The notes under the pieces are model-generated. The model had not been told where the DNA came from. It worked only from the letters and a program-made list of their open reading frames with translations, and did not search any database. The position numbers and the translations under genes were made by a program. Shown one piece after another: positions 13,962-18,395 of a stretch of 18,834 bases of DNA; position 1 is the stretch's first letter; every line of letters begins with the position of its first letter. Source of the DNA: an uncultured Eubacteriales bacterium (GTDB taxonomy: Bacteria > Bacillota_I > Bacilli_A > RF39 > UBA660); NCBI GenBank assembly GCA_905188025.1, contig CAJJKI010000018.1:1-18834 (forward strand), read 5' to 3'.

Positions 13962-14702
13962 ATGAAAAAGATAGTACCATTTAATAATGTACTTAATTTT
14001 GAGACGGATGTATGTGAAATAACAGCAATATCTTTAGAACATAAGATAGATATGGAAGATGATGCAATTAGTGGAGTATTTTATATTACAGGAGAATATA
14101 AGATAATAGATGGACAACTTGAAAGAGAAAAATTTAATTTTGAACTTCCCTTTGATATTGCTTTAGGTAGTACTTATGATAGGAGTACTTTAGTAGTAGA
14201 TATAGATGATTTTAGATATGAGATAGTAGATAGAAATAAACTTAAAGTAAATATAGATTTATATATTGATGGAGAAGTAGTACCTGATAGGATAGTAGAA
14301 GAAGATAGAATAGATAATAATATAGAAGAAGTAGATACTAATAAAGAAGTAGATACTAATAAAGAAGTAGATGAGATAGAACCAGTTATTACTAGTAGTA
14401 AAGAGAGAATAGATTTATTAGATGAAATGTTAGATAATAGTGAGGAGAAAGATATGGAATCAGAAAAAGAAATAAATATTAATAATGAGAACAATAATAA
14501 TCAAGAGAATATTAATATACTTAATGGAATAAGTAATGATACAGAATACGTTACATATAGAGTATATAGAATAATGGAAGGAGATACTATTGATAAGATA
14601 ATAGAGAAATATAAAGTTAGTCGTGAAGAATTAGAAAAATATAATGATCTAGGAGATATTAAGATAGGGGATAAATTAATTATACCTGCTAATGATAAAT
14701 AA
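13962..14702 (+). CDS. spoVID: SpoVID-like spore coat morphogenetic protein with C-terminal LysM
   Basis: SpoVID coats the outer forespore membrane and drives encasement by the spore coat; its LysM links it to the spore surface and SafA. The N-terminal domain (about residues 15-110) shows ITAISLEHKIDMEDDAISGVFYITGEYKI, FNFELPFDIAL and LKVNIDLYIDGEV, the SpoVID N-terminal pattern. Residues about 112-190 are an acidic, Asn-rich linker with a tandem EVDTNK repeat. Residues about 198-243 are a LysM domain (YRVYRIMEGDTIDKIIEKYKVSREELEKYN...IKIGDKLIIP). At 246 residues it is less than half the Bacillus length, with the linker shortened. The ysxE-like gene overlapping its end copies the B. subtilis spoVID-ysxE order and strengthens the call. 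A CATATTCT at 13935-13942 resembles a sigma-E -10 without a good -35. Confidence 0.85.
   Translation: MKKIVPFNNVLNFETDVCEITAISLEHKIDMEDDAISGVFYITGEYKIIDGQLEREKFNFELPFDIALGSTYDRSTLVVDIDDFRYEIVDRNKLKVNIDLYIDGEVVPDRIVEEDRIDNNIEEVDTNKEVDTNKEVDEIEPVITSSKERIDLLDEMLDNSEEKDMESEKEININNENNNNQENINILNGISNDTEYVTYRVYRIMEGDTIDKIIEKYKVSREELEKYNDLGDIKIGDKLIIPANDK
14328..14372 (+). repeat. 18-bp tandem repeat in the SpoVID linker
   Basis: The unit GAAGTAGATACTAATAAA occurs twice exactly (14328-14345, 14346-14363), followed by half a unit (14364-14372). It encodes EVDTNK-EVDTNK-EVD. The unit length keeps frame, so copy-number change would alter linker length without disrupting the gene. Confidence 0.9.
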
Positions 14703-15561
14703 AATAACTATTAAGAATAGTGTTAAGATAGTTAATGATGAATATGTTAAAAAGAAGAAGAAAAATAAAGATATAGATAATATATATAATTATTTATTAT
14801 CTAGAAGTTTTGATTATTTTCCTAGGGTAGTAGAAGAAGATGATGAATATATATATTATGAATATATTAGAGATATAGAAGAACCTAATGAACAAAAGAT
14901 TACTGATCTAGTTAGTTTAGTTAGTTTATTACATAATAAAACTACTTTCTATAAAGAAGTAGATATAGATGATTATAAATATATATATGAGAGTGTTAGT
15001 GATAAGATAGAAGACACTTATAATTATTATAATATGATTATGGATAATATAGAGAGTGAAGTATATATGTCTCCTTCTAATTATTTGATAGCTAGAAATA
15101 TTAGTATTATATATAGTGCTTTAAAGTATGCTAAAGAGACAGTAGATAGATGGTATAAGATGAATGAAGATAGTAGAAGAATGAGAGTAGTAATGAATCA
15201 TAATAATTTAGGACTTGATCATTATTTAAAGGGAGATAAGCCATATTTAATTAGTTTTGATAGAGCTAAGATAGATATGCCAGTATTTGATTTAATATCT
15301 TTGTATAAGAAACATTATTTAGATATAGATTTTAATGATATATTAAAGATATATTTGAGTAAGTATCCTTTTAGTAATAGTGAGATGATGCTATTTTTAG
15401 CAATGATATCTATACCTGATAAGATTAGTAATGTTAATTCTCAGTATAAGAGAGTATTAGTTATTAGAAGAGTAATTGATTATGTATATAAGACAAGTGA
15501 TTTAGTAGCAAAATATAGTATAAAAGAGCAGGCAAATGAAGGCCATAAATTCAAAGAGTAA
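14692..15561 (+). CDS. ysxE: YsxE-like spore coat protein with inactive kinase fold
   Basis: YsxE and CotS belong to a family of coat proteins related to small-molecule/protein kinases (APH-like fold); YsxE assists coat encasement downstream of SpoVID. The 289 residues keep the outline of the fold: an N-lobe with FPRVVEEDDEYIYYEYI, and the catalytic-loop region MNHNNLGLDHYL (His170, with Asn172 where active kinases have Asp), followed by PYLISFDRAK (Asp190 at the metal-binding position) and MPVFDLISLYKKHY. The replaced catalytic Asp suggests a structural role. The start overlaps the last 11 bases of spoVID and lacks a strong ribosome site, so coupling is expected. The 3' end is overlapped by a convergent small gene. 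Confidence 0.82.
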   Translation: MINKITIKNSVKIVNDEYVKKKKKNKDIDNIYNYLLSRSFDYFPRVVEEDDEYIYYEYIRDIEEPNEQKITDLVSLVSLLHNKTTFYKEVDIDDYKYIYESVSDKIEDTYNYYNMIMDNIESEVYMSPSNYLIARNISIIYSALKYAKETVDRWYKMNEDSRRMRVVMNHNNLGLDHYLKGDKPYLISFDRAKIDMPVFDLISLYKKHYLDIDFNDILKIYLSKYPFSNSEMMLFLAMISIPDKISNVNSQYKRVLVIRRVIDYVYKTSDLVAKYSIKEQANEGHKFKE

Positions 15562-15705
15562 TACTAGTACATTGATAAAACATGGTAGTATTAATGCTAT
15601 AATAAATTGATAAAAGATAATAATTACTAAGGCTATACATATAAGTAAGGCTATTAATTTTAAGCCTACAAAGAAACGAAAGATATTAAAAAAGTTATTT
15701 AACAT
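15502..15705 (-). CDS. Small hydrophobic membrane protein, 67 residues
   Basis: I do not recognise the family. The sequence is almost wholly hydrophobic, with two likely membrane helices (about residues 14-37 and 40-66), several Cys and few charges. I accept it as a gene because AGGTGAT lies three bases before its ATG, as in its neighbours, and because a sigma-K-like promoter sits at the right distance. It converges on the ysxE-like gene and overlaps its last 60 bases. If the promoter is right, it is a late mother-cell sporulation protein. The ORF could still be fortuitous, since AT-rich antisense frames often look hydrophobic. Confidence 0.55.
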   Translation of the reverse strand: MLNNFFNIFRFFVGLKLIALLICIALVIIIFYQFIIALILPCFINVLVLLFEFMAFICLLFYTIFCY

Positions 15706-15719
15706 GGTATCACCTAGTA

Positions 15720-15747
15720 TAAAATATGCAAAAAATGCGTATTTGTG
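15720..15747 (-). promoter_or_regulatory. Sigma-K-like promoter of the 67-residue membrane protein
   Basis: On the minus strand: CACA (15747-15744), then CATATTTTA (15728-15720), with 16 bases between the AC and the -10. This fits mACm, 16-17 bases, CATAnnnTA. The start would fall at the GGTGAT ribosome site. TATACT at 15722-15717 is an alternative sigma-A -10 without a -35. Confidence 0.4.
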
Positions 15748-15748
15748 C

Positions 15749-15777
15749 TTGACAAAGAAGGAAATATATAATATAAT
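15749..15777 (+). promoter_or_regulatory. Promoter of the infC-rpmI-rplT operon
   Basis: TTGACA (15749-15754), 17 bases, TATAAT (15772-15777): a consensus sigma-A promoter. It starts a leader of about 170 bases. Confidence 0.88.
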
Positions 15778-15783
15778 CTTTAA

Positions 15784-15941
15784 CGAGAAACGGAAAGTAG
15801 ATGTATTTATCTCACCTGATTAGATAACTAATGGGTAAATGGCCAGATGTATATATAATAGTAATTATTATCAAGAAAGTGTTACTAAATTAGATATGTT
15901 AGGTGATTGATGAATACAGAATGTTTCTGTATTCATTTTTT
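15784..15941 (+). promoter_or_regulatory. infC leader with attenuator, probable L20-type autoregulatory leader
   Basis: A leader of about 160 bases precedes infC. It ends in a strong terminator: ATGAATACAGAA (15910-15921), TGT loop, TTCTGTATTCAT (15925-15936), then a run of T to 15941. In Bacillus this operon is controlled by L20 binding a leader that toggles such a terminator, and the operon, leader length and terminator position fit. I cannot confirm the L20 site. TCACCT (15812-15817) can pair with AGGTGA (15901-15906), the ribosome site of a short ORF that begins exactly at the terminator stem, so a long-range pairing may be part of the switch. Confidence 0.7.
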
Positions 15942-15960
15942 ATGGAGGTGTTATTTATAA
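15910..15960 (+). CDS. Possible 16-residue leader peptide overlapping the infC attenuator
   Basis: ATG at 15910 follows AGGTGAT by two bases and reads MNTECFCIHFLWRCYL. The ATG is the first base triplet of the terminator stem, so an initiating ribosome would block the hairpin. The stop TAA (15958-15960) overlaps the proposed infC start codon ATA (15957-15959), which would allow termination-reinitiation. The peptide has no known counterpart; the evidence is position only. Confidence 0.35.
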   Translation: MNTECFCIHFLWRCYL

Positions 15961-16478
15961 CAAAGGAAAGGGAAAACCCAATTAATGAACAAATAAGAGT
16001 AAAGGAAATGATGGTTATTGGACCTAATGGGGAACAACTTGGAGTTAAATCAAAACAAGATGCTTTAACATTAGCTAGATATGCAGGATTCGATTTAGTA
16101 CTTATGAGTGATAGTGGTGATATGCCAGTATGTAAGATTATGGACTATAATAGATTCAAGTATGAAAAGAAGAAAAAAGCCAAAGATGCTCTTAAAAAAC
16201 AAAGAGAAGCAATTGTAGAAGTAAAAGAATTCAGATTATCTATTACAATTGACGTACATGATTTTGATACAAGAGTTAAAAATGCAAGAAAGAATTTGGA
16301 AAAAGGGGCTAAAATTAAAGCTAGTATTAGATTTAAAGGCCGTCAAATATCCCATCCTGAACTTGCAAAGGATGTACTTATTAGATTCAGTGATGAACTT
16401 TCTGATATTGCAGATATAGAAATTATGCCTAAATTAGAAGGTAGAAGTATGTATATGCAATTAACACCTAAAAAATAA
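15957..16478 (+). CDS. infC: Translation initiation factor IF-3
   Basis: IF-3 binds the 30S subunit, prevents premature 50S joining and checks start-codon/initiator tRNA pairing. Both domains are present: the N-terminal INEQIRVKEMMVIGPNGEQLGVKSKQDALTLARYAGFDLVLMSD...PVCKIMDYNRFKYE, a Lys-rich linker, and the C-terminal VKEFRLSITIDVHDFDTRVKNARKNLEKGAKIKASIRFKGRQISHPELAKDVLIRF...MPKLEGRSMYMQL. The start chosen is ATA at 15957, six bases after GGAGGTG, giving 173 residues; there is no ATG, GTG or TTG in frame at a proper distance. An ATG at 15942 lies in the T run before the ribosome site, and a GTG at 15903 precedes the attenuator. infC commonly uses a rare AUU start in other bacteria. Confidence 0.95.
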   Translation: MTKERENPINEQIRVKEMMVIGPNGEQLGVKSKQDALTLARYAGFDLVLMSDSGDMPVCKIMDYNRFKYEKKKKAKDALKKQREAIVEVKEFRLSITIDVHDFDTRVKNARKNLEKGAKIKASIRFKGRQISHPELAKDVLIRFSDELSDIADIEIMPKLEGRSMYMQLTPKK

Positions 16479-16492
16479 AAGGAGATTAGATT

Positions 16493-16696
16493 ATGACAAA
16501 AGTAAAGAAAAATAAGATGAAGACTCATAAGGGTATGAAAAAAGTATTCAAAGTAAGAAAAAGTGGTAGTATAGCTATTCCTAGTCAAGGAATTTTACAC
16601 AATACTGGTAAGAGAACTGCTAAGACTAATAGACAAAAAAGAAATAAGAGTGAATTACATAAATCAGATTACAAAAGAATTAAAGATTTAATATAG
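16493..16696 (+). CDS. rpmI: Ribosomal protein bL35
   Basis: Small basic 50S protein of 67 residues. KMKTHKGMKKVFKVRKSGSIAI...HNTGKRTAKTNRQKRNKSELHKSDYKRIKDLI matches the L35 pattern (KMKTH.G..KRFK.T.SGK...HLL..K..KRKR.LR.......D..RIK.LL). The ATG at 16493 follows AAGGAGATT; it adds about six residues before the usual N-terminus. It lies 14 bases after infC and 10 before rplT, in the standard operon order. Confidence 0.96.
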   Translation: MTKVKKNKMKTHKGMKKVFKVRKSGSIAIPSQGILHNTGKRTAKTNRQKRNKSELHKSDYKRIKDLI

Positions 16697-16706
16697 GAGG
16701 ACGAAT

Positions 16707-17237
16707 ATGACAAGAGTTAAAGGTGGCACTATTGCACGTGCAAGAAGAAAAAAAGTATTAAAAGAAGCTAAAGGTTATTTTGGAAGTAAGCATAGATTAT
16801 ATAAGACTGCTCATGAACAAGTTATGCATTCAGGAGAATATGCTTATAGAGATAGAAGACAAAATAAGAGAAACTTTAGAAAGTTATGGATTGCAAGAAT
16901 TAATGCAGCATGTAGAGAAAATGAAATTAGTTATTCTAAATTCATTAATGGTTTAAATAAGGCAGGTATTGCTATTAATAGAAAAATGTTATCTGAATTA
17001 GCTATTGATAATAAAGAAGCATTTGCTGATTTAGTAGTAATTGCTAAAGATGCTTTAGATGGTAAAGCTTATACTCCTAAGACTGTAGCTGCTAAGAAGG
17101 ATGAAGAAGTTGTTACTGAAAAGAAAGAAGTAGCTAAGAAAACTACTACTAAAAAGGCTACAACTACTAAGAAAGAAACTGCTACTGTAAAGAAACCAGC
17201 TGCTAAAAAGACTACTACTAAAAAAGAAGAAAAGTAA
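16707..17237 (+). CDS. rplT: Ribosomal protein bL20 with a long Lys/Thr/Ala tail
   Basis: bL20 is an early 50S assembly protein that in Bacillus and E. coli also represses its own operon. Residues 1-117 are a standard L20 (MTRVKGGTIARARRKKVLKEAKGYFGSKHRLYKTAHEQVMHSGEYAYRDRRQNKRNFRKLWI.RINAA....E.SYS.FINGL..AGI.INRKMLSELAI). The usual protein ends near residue 118. Here about 59 more residues follow, built of low-complexity KK, TTTKK and AAKK repeats ending KKTTTKKEEK. There is no frameshift; the stop lies just before a terminator. The tail is probably disordered and positively charged. The ribosome site is AGGAGG. Confidence 0.96.
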   Translation: MTRVKGGTIARARRKKVLKEAKGYFGSKHRLYKTAHEQVMHSGEYAYRDRRQNKRNFRKLWIARINAACRENEISYSKFINGLNKAGIAINRKMLSELAIDNKEAFADLVVIAKDALDGKAYTPKTVAAKKDEEVVTEKKEVAKKTTTKKATTTKKETATVKKPAAKKTTTKKEEK

Positions 17238-17258
17238 GATACTTATGAATAATAAAAG

Positions 17259-17282
17259 AGAAACTGAAAGGTTTCTTTTTTT
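17259..17282 (+). terminator. Terminator of the infC-rpmI-rplT operon
   Basis: AGAAAC (17259-17264), six-base loop, GTTTCT (17271-17276), with a run of T to 17282. Confidence 0.75.
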
Positions 17283-17338
17283 GATATTTATTTATATTTT
17301 TTTAAAAGAAAAAAGTCTACTAAAAGTTTACTCATTTT

Positions 17339-17419
17339 TTAACTAAATACAGTAAATATAAGGAATTATAATTTTTAGTAAATGTTTTTGTTTTCTACTA
17401 GTTAATTATATTTAGTTAA
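17339..17419. repeat. 11-bp inverted repeat in the gap before the toxin modules
   Basis: TTAACTAAATA (17339-17349) and TATTTAGTTAA (17409-17419) are perfect inverted copies 59 bases apart. AGTAAA occurs twice between them. No gene or clear promoter was found from 17283 to 17445. The role, if any, is unknown. Confidence 0.4.
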
Positions 17420-17445
17420 CCATAAGATTAGTTTTTAAAAGGCTA

Positions 17446-17474
17446 TTGACACATGGAAAATAACCTGCTATCAT
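17446..17474 (+). promoter_or_regulatory. Promoter of toxin mRNA, module 1
   Basis: TTGACA (17446-17451), 17 bases, TATCAT (17469-17474). Transcription should start near 17481, at the GAACACTTAG leader. The same layout recurs 379 bases downstream. Confidence 0.8.
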
Positions 17475-17539
17475 GTATGAGAACACTTAGTAGTTAGGTA
17501 CTCCTTATTCTTATAAAATAAGATGAGGAGGTGATATTA

Positions 17540-17626
17540 ATGCGTAAGAAAGATTATACTATTATTTTCCAAAATTTTATAATCCTCCTTTTACTATTAA
17601 TAATCATCTTGTTGATTATAAAATAA
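17540..17626 (+). CDS. 28-residue hydrophobic peptide, predicted type I toxin (copy 1)
   Basis: ATG at 17540 follows GAGGAGGTGAT, an almost perfect anti-16S match. The peptide starts MRKKDYTIIFQN and continues with a pure Phe/Ile/Leu helix of about 15 residues, ending in Lys. This is the usual build of membrane-inserting type I toxins: short, basic N-terminus, one membrane helix. It lacks the Pro/Gly pattern of Fst and is longer than Ibs, so I do not assign a family. In the leader, CTCCTTATT (17501-17509) can pair with AATAAG and the GAG/GGAG of the ribosome site, so translation may be held down until the RNA refolds. It overlaps no other gene. Confidence 0.7.
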   Translation: MRKKDYTIIFQNFIILLLLLIIILLIIK

Positions 17627-17723
17627 AAAACGTACCTAACAAAGTTTGTTAGGTACCCACACATAAGGAGTATTTAGCACGCTAATACTAAGTGTTCCTT
17701 TTTTTATGAAGTTTCCTTCATCT
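17620..17723 (-). ncRNA. Predicted antisense antitoxin RNA, copy 1
   Basis: Promoter on the minus strand at 17758-17730 and terminator at 17656-17632 define an RNA of about 100 bases convergent with the toxin mRNA. Its 5' end can form TGAAG-GAAA-CTTCA, and a middle hairpin has TTAGC/GCTAA. It is fully antisense to the toxin mRNA 3' region. It also carries, in sense orientation, two blocks of the toxin leader: GAACACTTAGTA and TACTCCTTAT. Confidence 0.65.
17630..17656 (-). terminator. Terminator of the antisense RNA, copy 1
   Basis: GTACCTAACAAA/TTTGTTAGGTAC around one or a few unpaired bases (17632-17656), followed on the minus strand by GTTTTTTATTTT. No T run follows on the plus strand. GTTAGGTAC in it is a direct repeat of 17493-17501 in the toxin leader. 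Confidence 0.85.
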
Positions 17724-17729
17724 ATATTC

Positions 17730-17758
17730 ATTATACTCAAAATATTGATAATTATCAA
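17730..17758 (-). promoter_or_regulatory. Antisense promoter, copy 1
   Basis: On the minus strand: TTGATA (17758-17753), 17 bases, TATAAT (17735-17730). This is stronger than the toxin promoter, as expected for an unstable antitoxin RNA. Confidence 0.8.
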
Positions 17759-17824
17759 TAATTTATCAGTAAAAATCTAAAATATTCTCTCATTTATATC
17801 AAAGTTAACTCTAAGATAAAAAGT

Positions 17825-17853
17825 TTGACAAGATAAAAACAACCTGTTATTAT
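17825..17853 (+). promoter_or_regulatory. Promoter of toxin mRNA, module 2
   Basis: TTGACA (17825-17830), 17 bases, TATTAT (17848-17853). Confidence 0.8.
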
Positions 17854-17918
17854 GTATGAGAACACTTAGTAGTTAGGTACTCCTTATTCTTATAAAATAA
17901 GATGAGGAGGTGATATTA

Positions 17919-18005
17919 ATGCGTAAGAAAGATTATACTATTATTTTCCAAAATTTTATAATCCTCCTTTTACTATTAATAATCATCTTGTTGATTATAA
18001 AATAA
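17919..18005 (+). CDS. 28-residue hydrophobic peptide, predicted type I toxin (copy 2)
   Basis: Identical at base level to the copy at 17540-17626, including the GAGGAGGTGAT ribosome site. Basic start MRKKDY, then one Ile/Leu membrane helix and a final Lys. Perfect conservation of the peptide while the flanks diverge suggests recent duplication, gene conversion or selection on the coding part. Confidence 0.7.
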   Translation: MRKKDYTIIFQNFIILLLLLIIILLIIK

Positions 18006-18107
18006 AAAACGTACCTAACATAGTTTGTTAGGTACACAAACCAAATTGGAGTACTTAGCACACTAATACTAAGTGTTCCTTTTTATTGTATGAAGTTTCC
18101 TTCATCT
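17999..18107 (-). ncRNA. Predicted antisense antitoxin RNA, copy 2
   Basis: Starts about 7 bases after the minus-strand -10 at 18119-18114 and ends at the terminator hairpin 18035-18011 with its T run. It shares the TGAAG-GAAA-CTTCA 5' hairpin with copy 1 but differs in the middle hairpin loop, which could give partner specificity. The terminator stem is GTACCTAACA/TGTTAGGTAC. Confidence 0.65.
18009..18035 (-). terminator. Terminator of the antisense RNA, copy 2
   Basis: GTACCTAACA (18011-18020) and TGTTAGGTAC (18026-18035) form a 10-bp stem with a 5-base loop, followed on the minus strand by GTTTTTTATTTT. Confidence 0.85.
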
Positions 18108-18113
18108 ATATTC

Positions 18114-18142
18114 ATTATAATATAAAGATATAAAAATATCAA
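18114..18142 (-). promoter_or_regulatory. Antisense promoter, copy 2
   Basis: On the minus strand: TTGATA (18142-18137), 17 bases, TATAAT (18119-18114). Confidence 0.8.
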
Positions 18143-18164
18143 TAATTTATATATAAAAAAATAA

Positions 18165-18189
18165 AAAATGGTACTAAAGTATTCTACTT
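18165..18189 (+). repeat. Left inverted repeat of the switch
   Basis: 25 bases starting AAAATGGTAC and ending TTCTACTT; exact reverse complement of 18357-18381. Confidence 0.92.
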
Positions 18190-18200
18190 TAATACCATTT
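18166..18200 (-). terminator. Terminator formed across the left repeat
   Basis: AATGGTA-C-TAAAGTA (18167-18181) pairs with TACTTTA-A-TACCATT (18185-18199), loop TTC, one mismatch. On the minus strand it is followed by TTTTTTATTTTTTT. It would end any transcript from the internal promoter after about 45 bases in the present orientation. Confidence 0.7.
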
Positions 18201-18211
18201 ACTATAATTAA

Positions 18212-18240
18212 ATGATATCATAAACACCAGTAATTATCAA
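18212..18240 (-). promoter_or_regulatory. Promoter inside the invertible segment, now pointing left
   Basis: On the minus strand: TTGATA (18240-18235), 17 bases, TATCAT (18217-18212), with TG one base before the -10 (extended -10). The plus strand of the segment has only a weak TATAAA (18288-18293) with no -35. Confidence 0.75.
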
Positions 18241-18356
18241 TACTTTTTTTGGAAAAAGGTATGTTTTTTTGTGAATTCTTTTAAAAGTATAAAATTTATG
18301 TAAGGCCTTATGGAATAAGAGAAAATTGGATGTTTTCTTTTAGAAAAATGACAGTT

Positions 18357-18381
18357 AAGTAGAATACTTTAGTACCATTTT
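18357..18381 (-). repeat. Right inverted repeat of the switch
   Basis: 25 bases from AAGTAGAATA to ACCATTTT; exact reverse complement of 18165-18189. Its end abuts the ribosome site of the following gene. Confidence 0.92.
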
Positions 18382-18395
18382 GGAGGAAATAATAT

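Larger units (their letters stand above)
17446..17758 (+). repeat. Type I toxin-antitoxin-like module, copy 1
   Basis: First of two tandem copies spaced 379 bases apart. The copies are identical from 17473 to 17641 (169 bases, covering leader, peptide gene and the left arm of the antisense terminator). They diverge in the antisense RNA 5' region and in the spacer, while both antisense promoters keep TTGATA-17-TATAAT. Confidence 0.85.
17825..18142 (+). repeat. Type I toxin-antitoxin-like module, copy 2
   Basis: Second tandem copy. Compared with copy 1, the peptide gene and leader are identical. The region between antisense terminator and antisense 5' end differs: GGAGTACTTAGCACACTAA here, ATTTAGCACGCTAA in copy 1. 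The antisense promoter is conserved in box sequence and spacing although its spacer is entirely different. Confidence 0.85.
18165..18381. other. Predicted invertible promoter segment (phase-variation switch)
   Basis: Perfect 25-bp inverted repeats at 18165-18189 and 18357-18381 enclose 167 bases. The core of each repeat is itself a short palindrome (AAGTA-TTC-TACTT), as in many site-specific recombinase sites. The only good promoter inside points left, away from the surface-protein gene whose ribosome site begins immediately after the right repeat (GGAGG, 18382-18386). Inversion would place that promoter about 55 bases before the gene. No recombinase gene is in the window. Confidence 0.7.

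Noticed and set aside
14174..14494. 106-residue minus-strand ORF in spoVID
   Set aside because: Ser/Leu-rich antisense shadow of the acidic repeat linker; no ribosome site or family features.
15903..15956. Upstream GTG (15903) or ATG (15942) as the infC start
   Set aside because: The GTG lies within another ribosome site before the attenuator, and the ATG overlaps the terminator T run and the GGAGG site itself; both add residues not seen in IF-3.
16343..16588. 81-residue minus-strand ORF over infC/rpmI
   Set aside because: Antisense to two certain genes in a highly expressed operon.
17446..18142. Reading the tandem copies as a CRISPR array or riboswitch pair
   Set aside because: Only two long units 379 bases apart, each with an ORF and convergent promoters; no short repeats with regular spacers and no aptamer-like conservation.
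18165..18381. Reading the 25-bp inverted repeats as ends of a small non-autonomous transposable element
   Set aside because: No target-site duplication is visible next to the repeats, the right end abuts a ribosome site, and the internal promoter arrangement is better explained by inversion. Copies elsewhere in the genome could reopen this.
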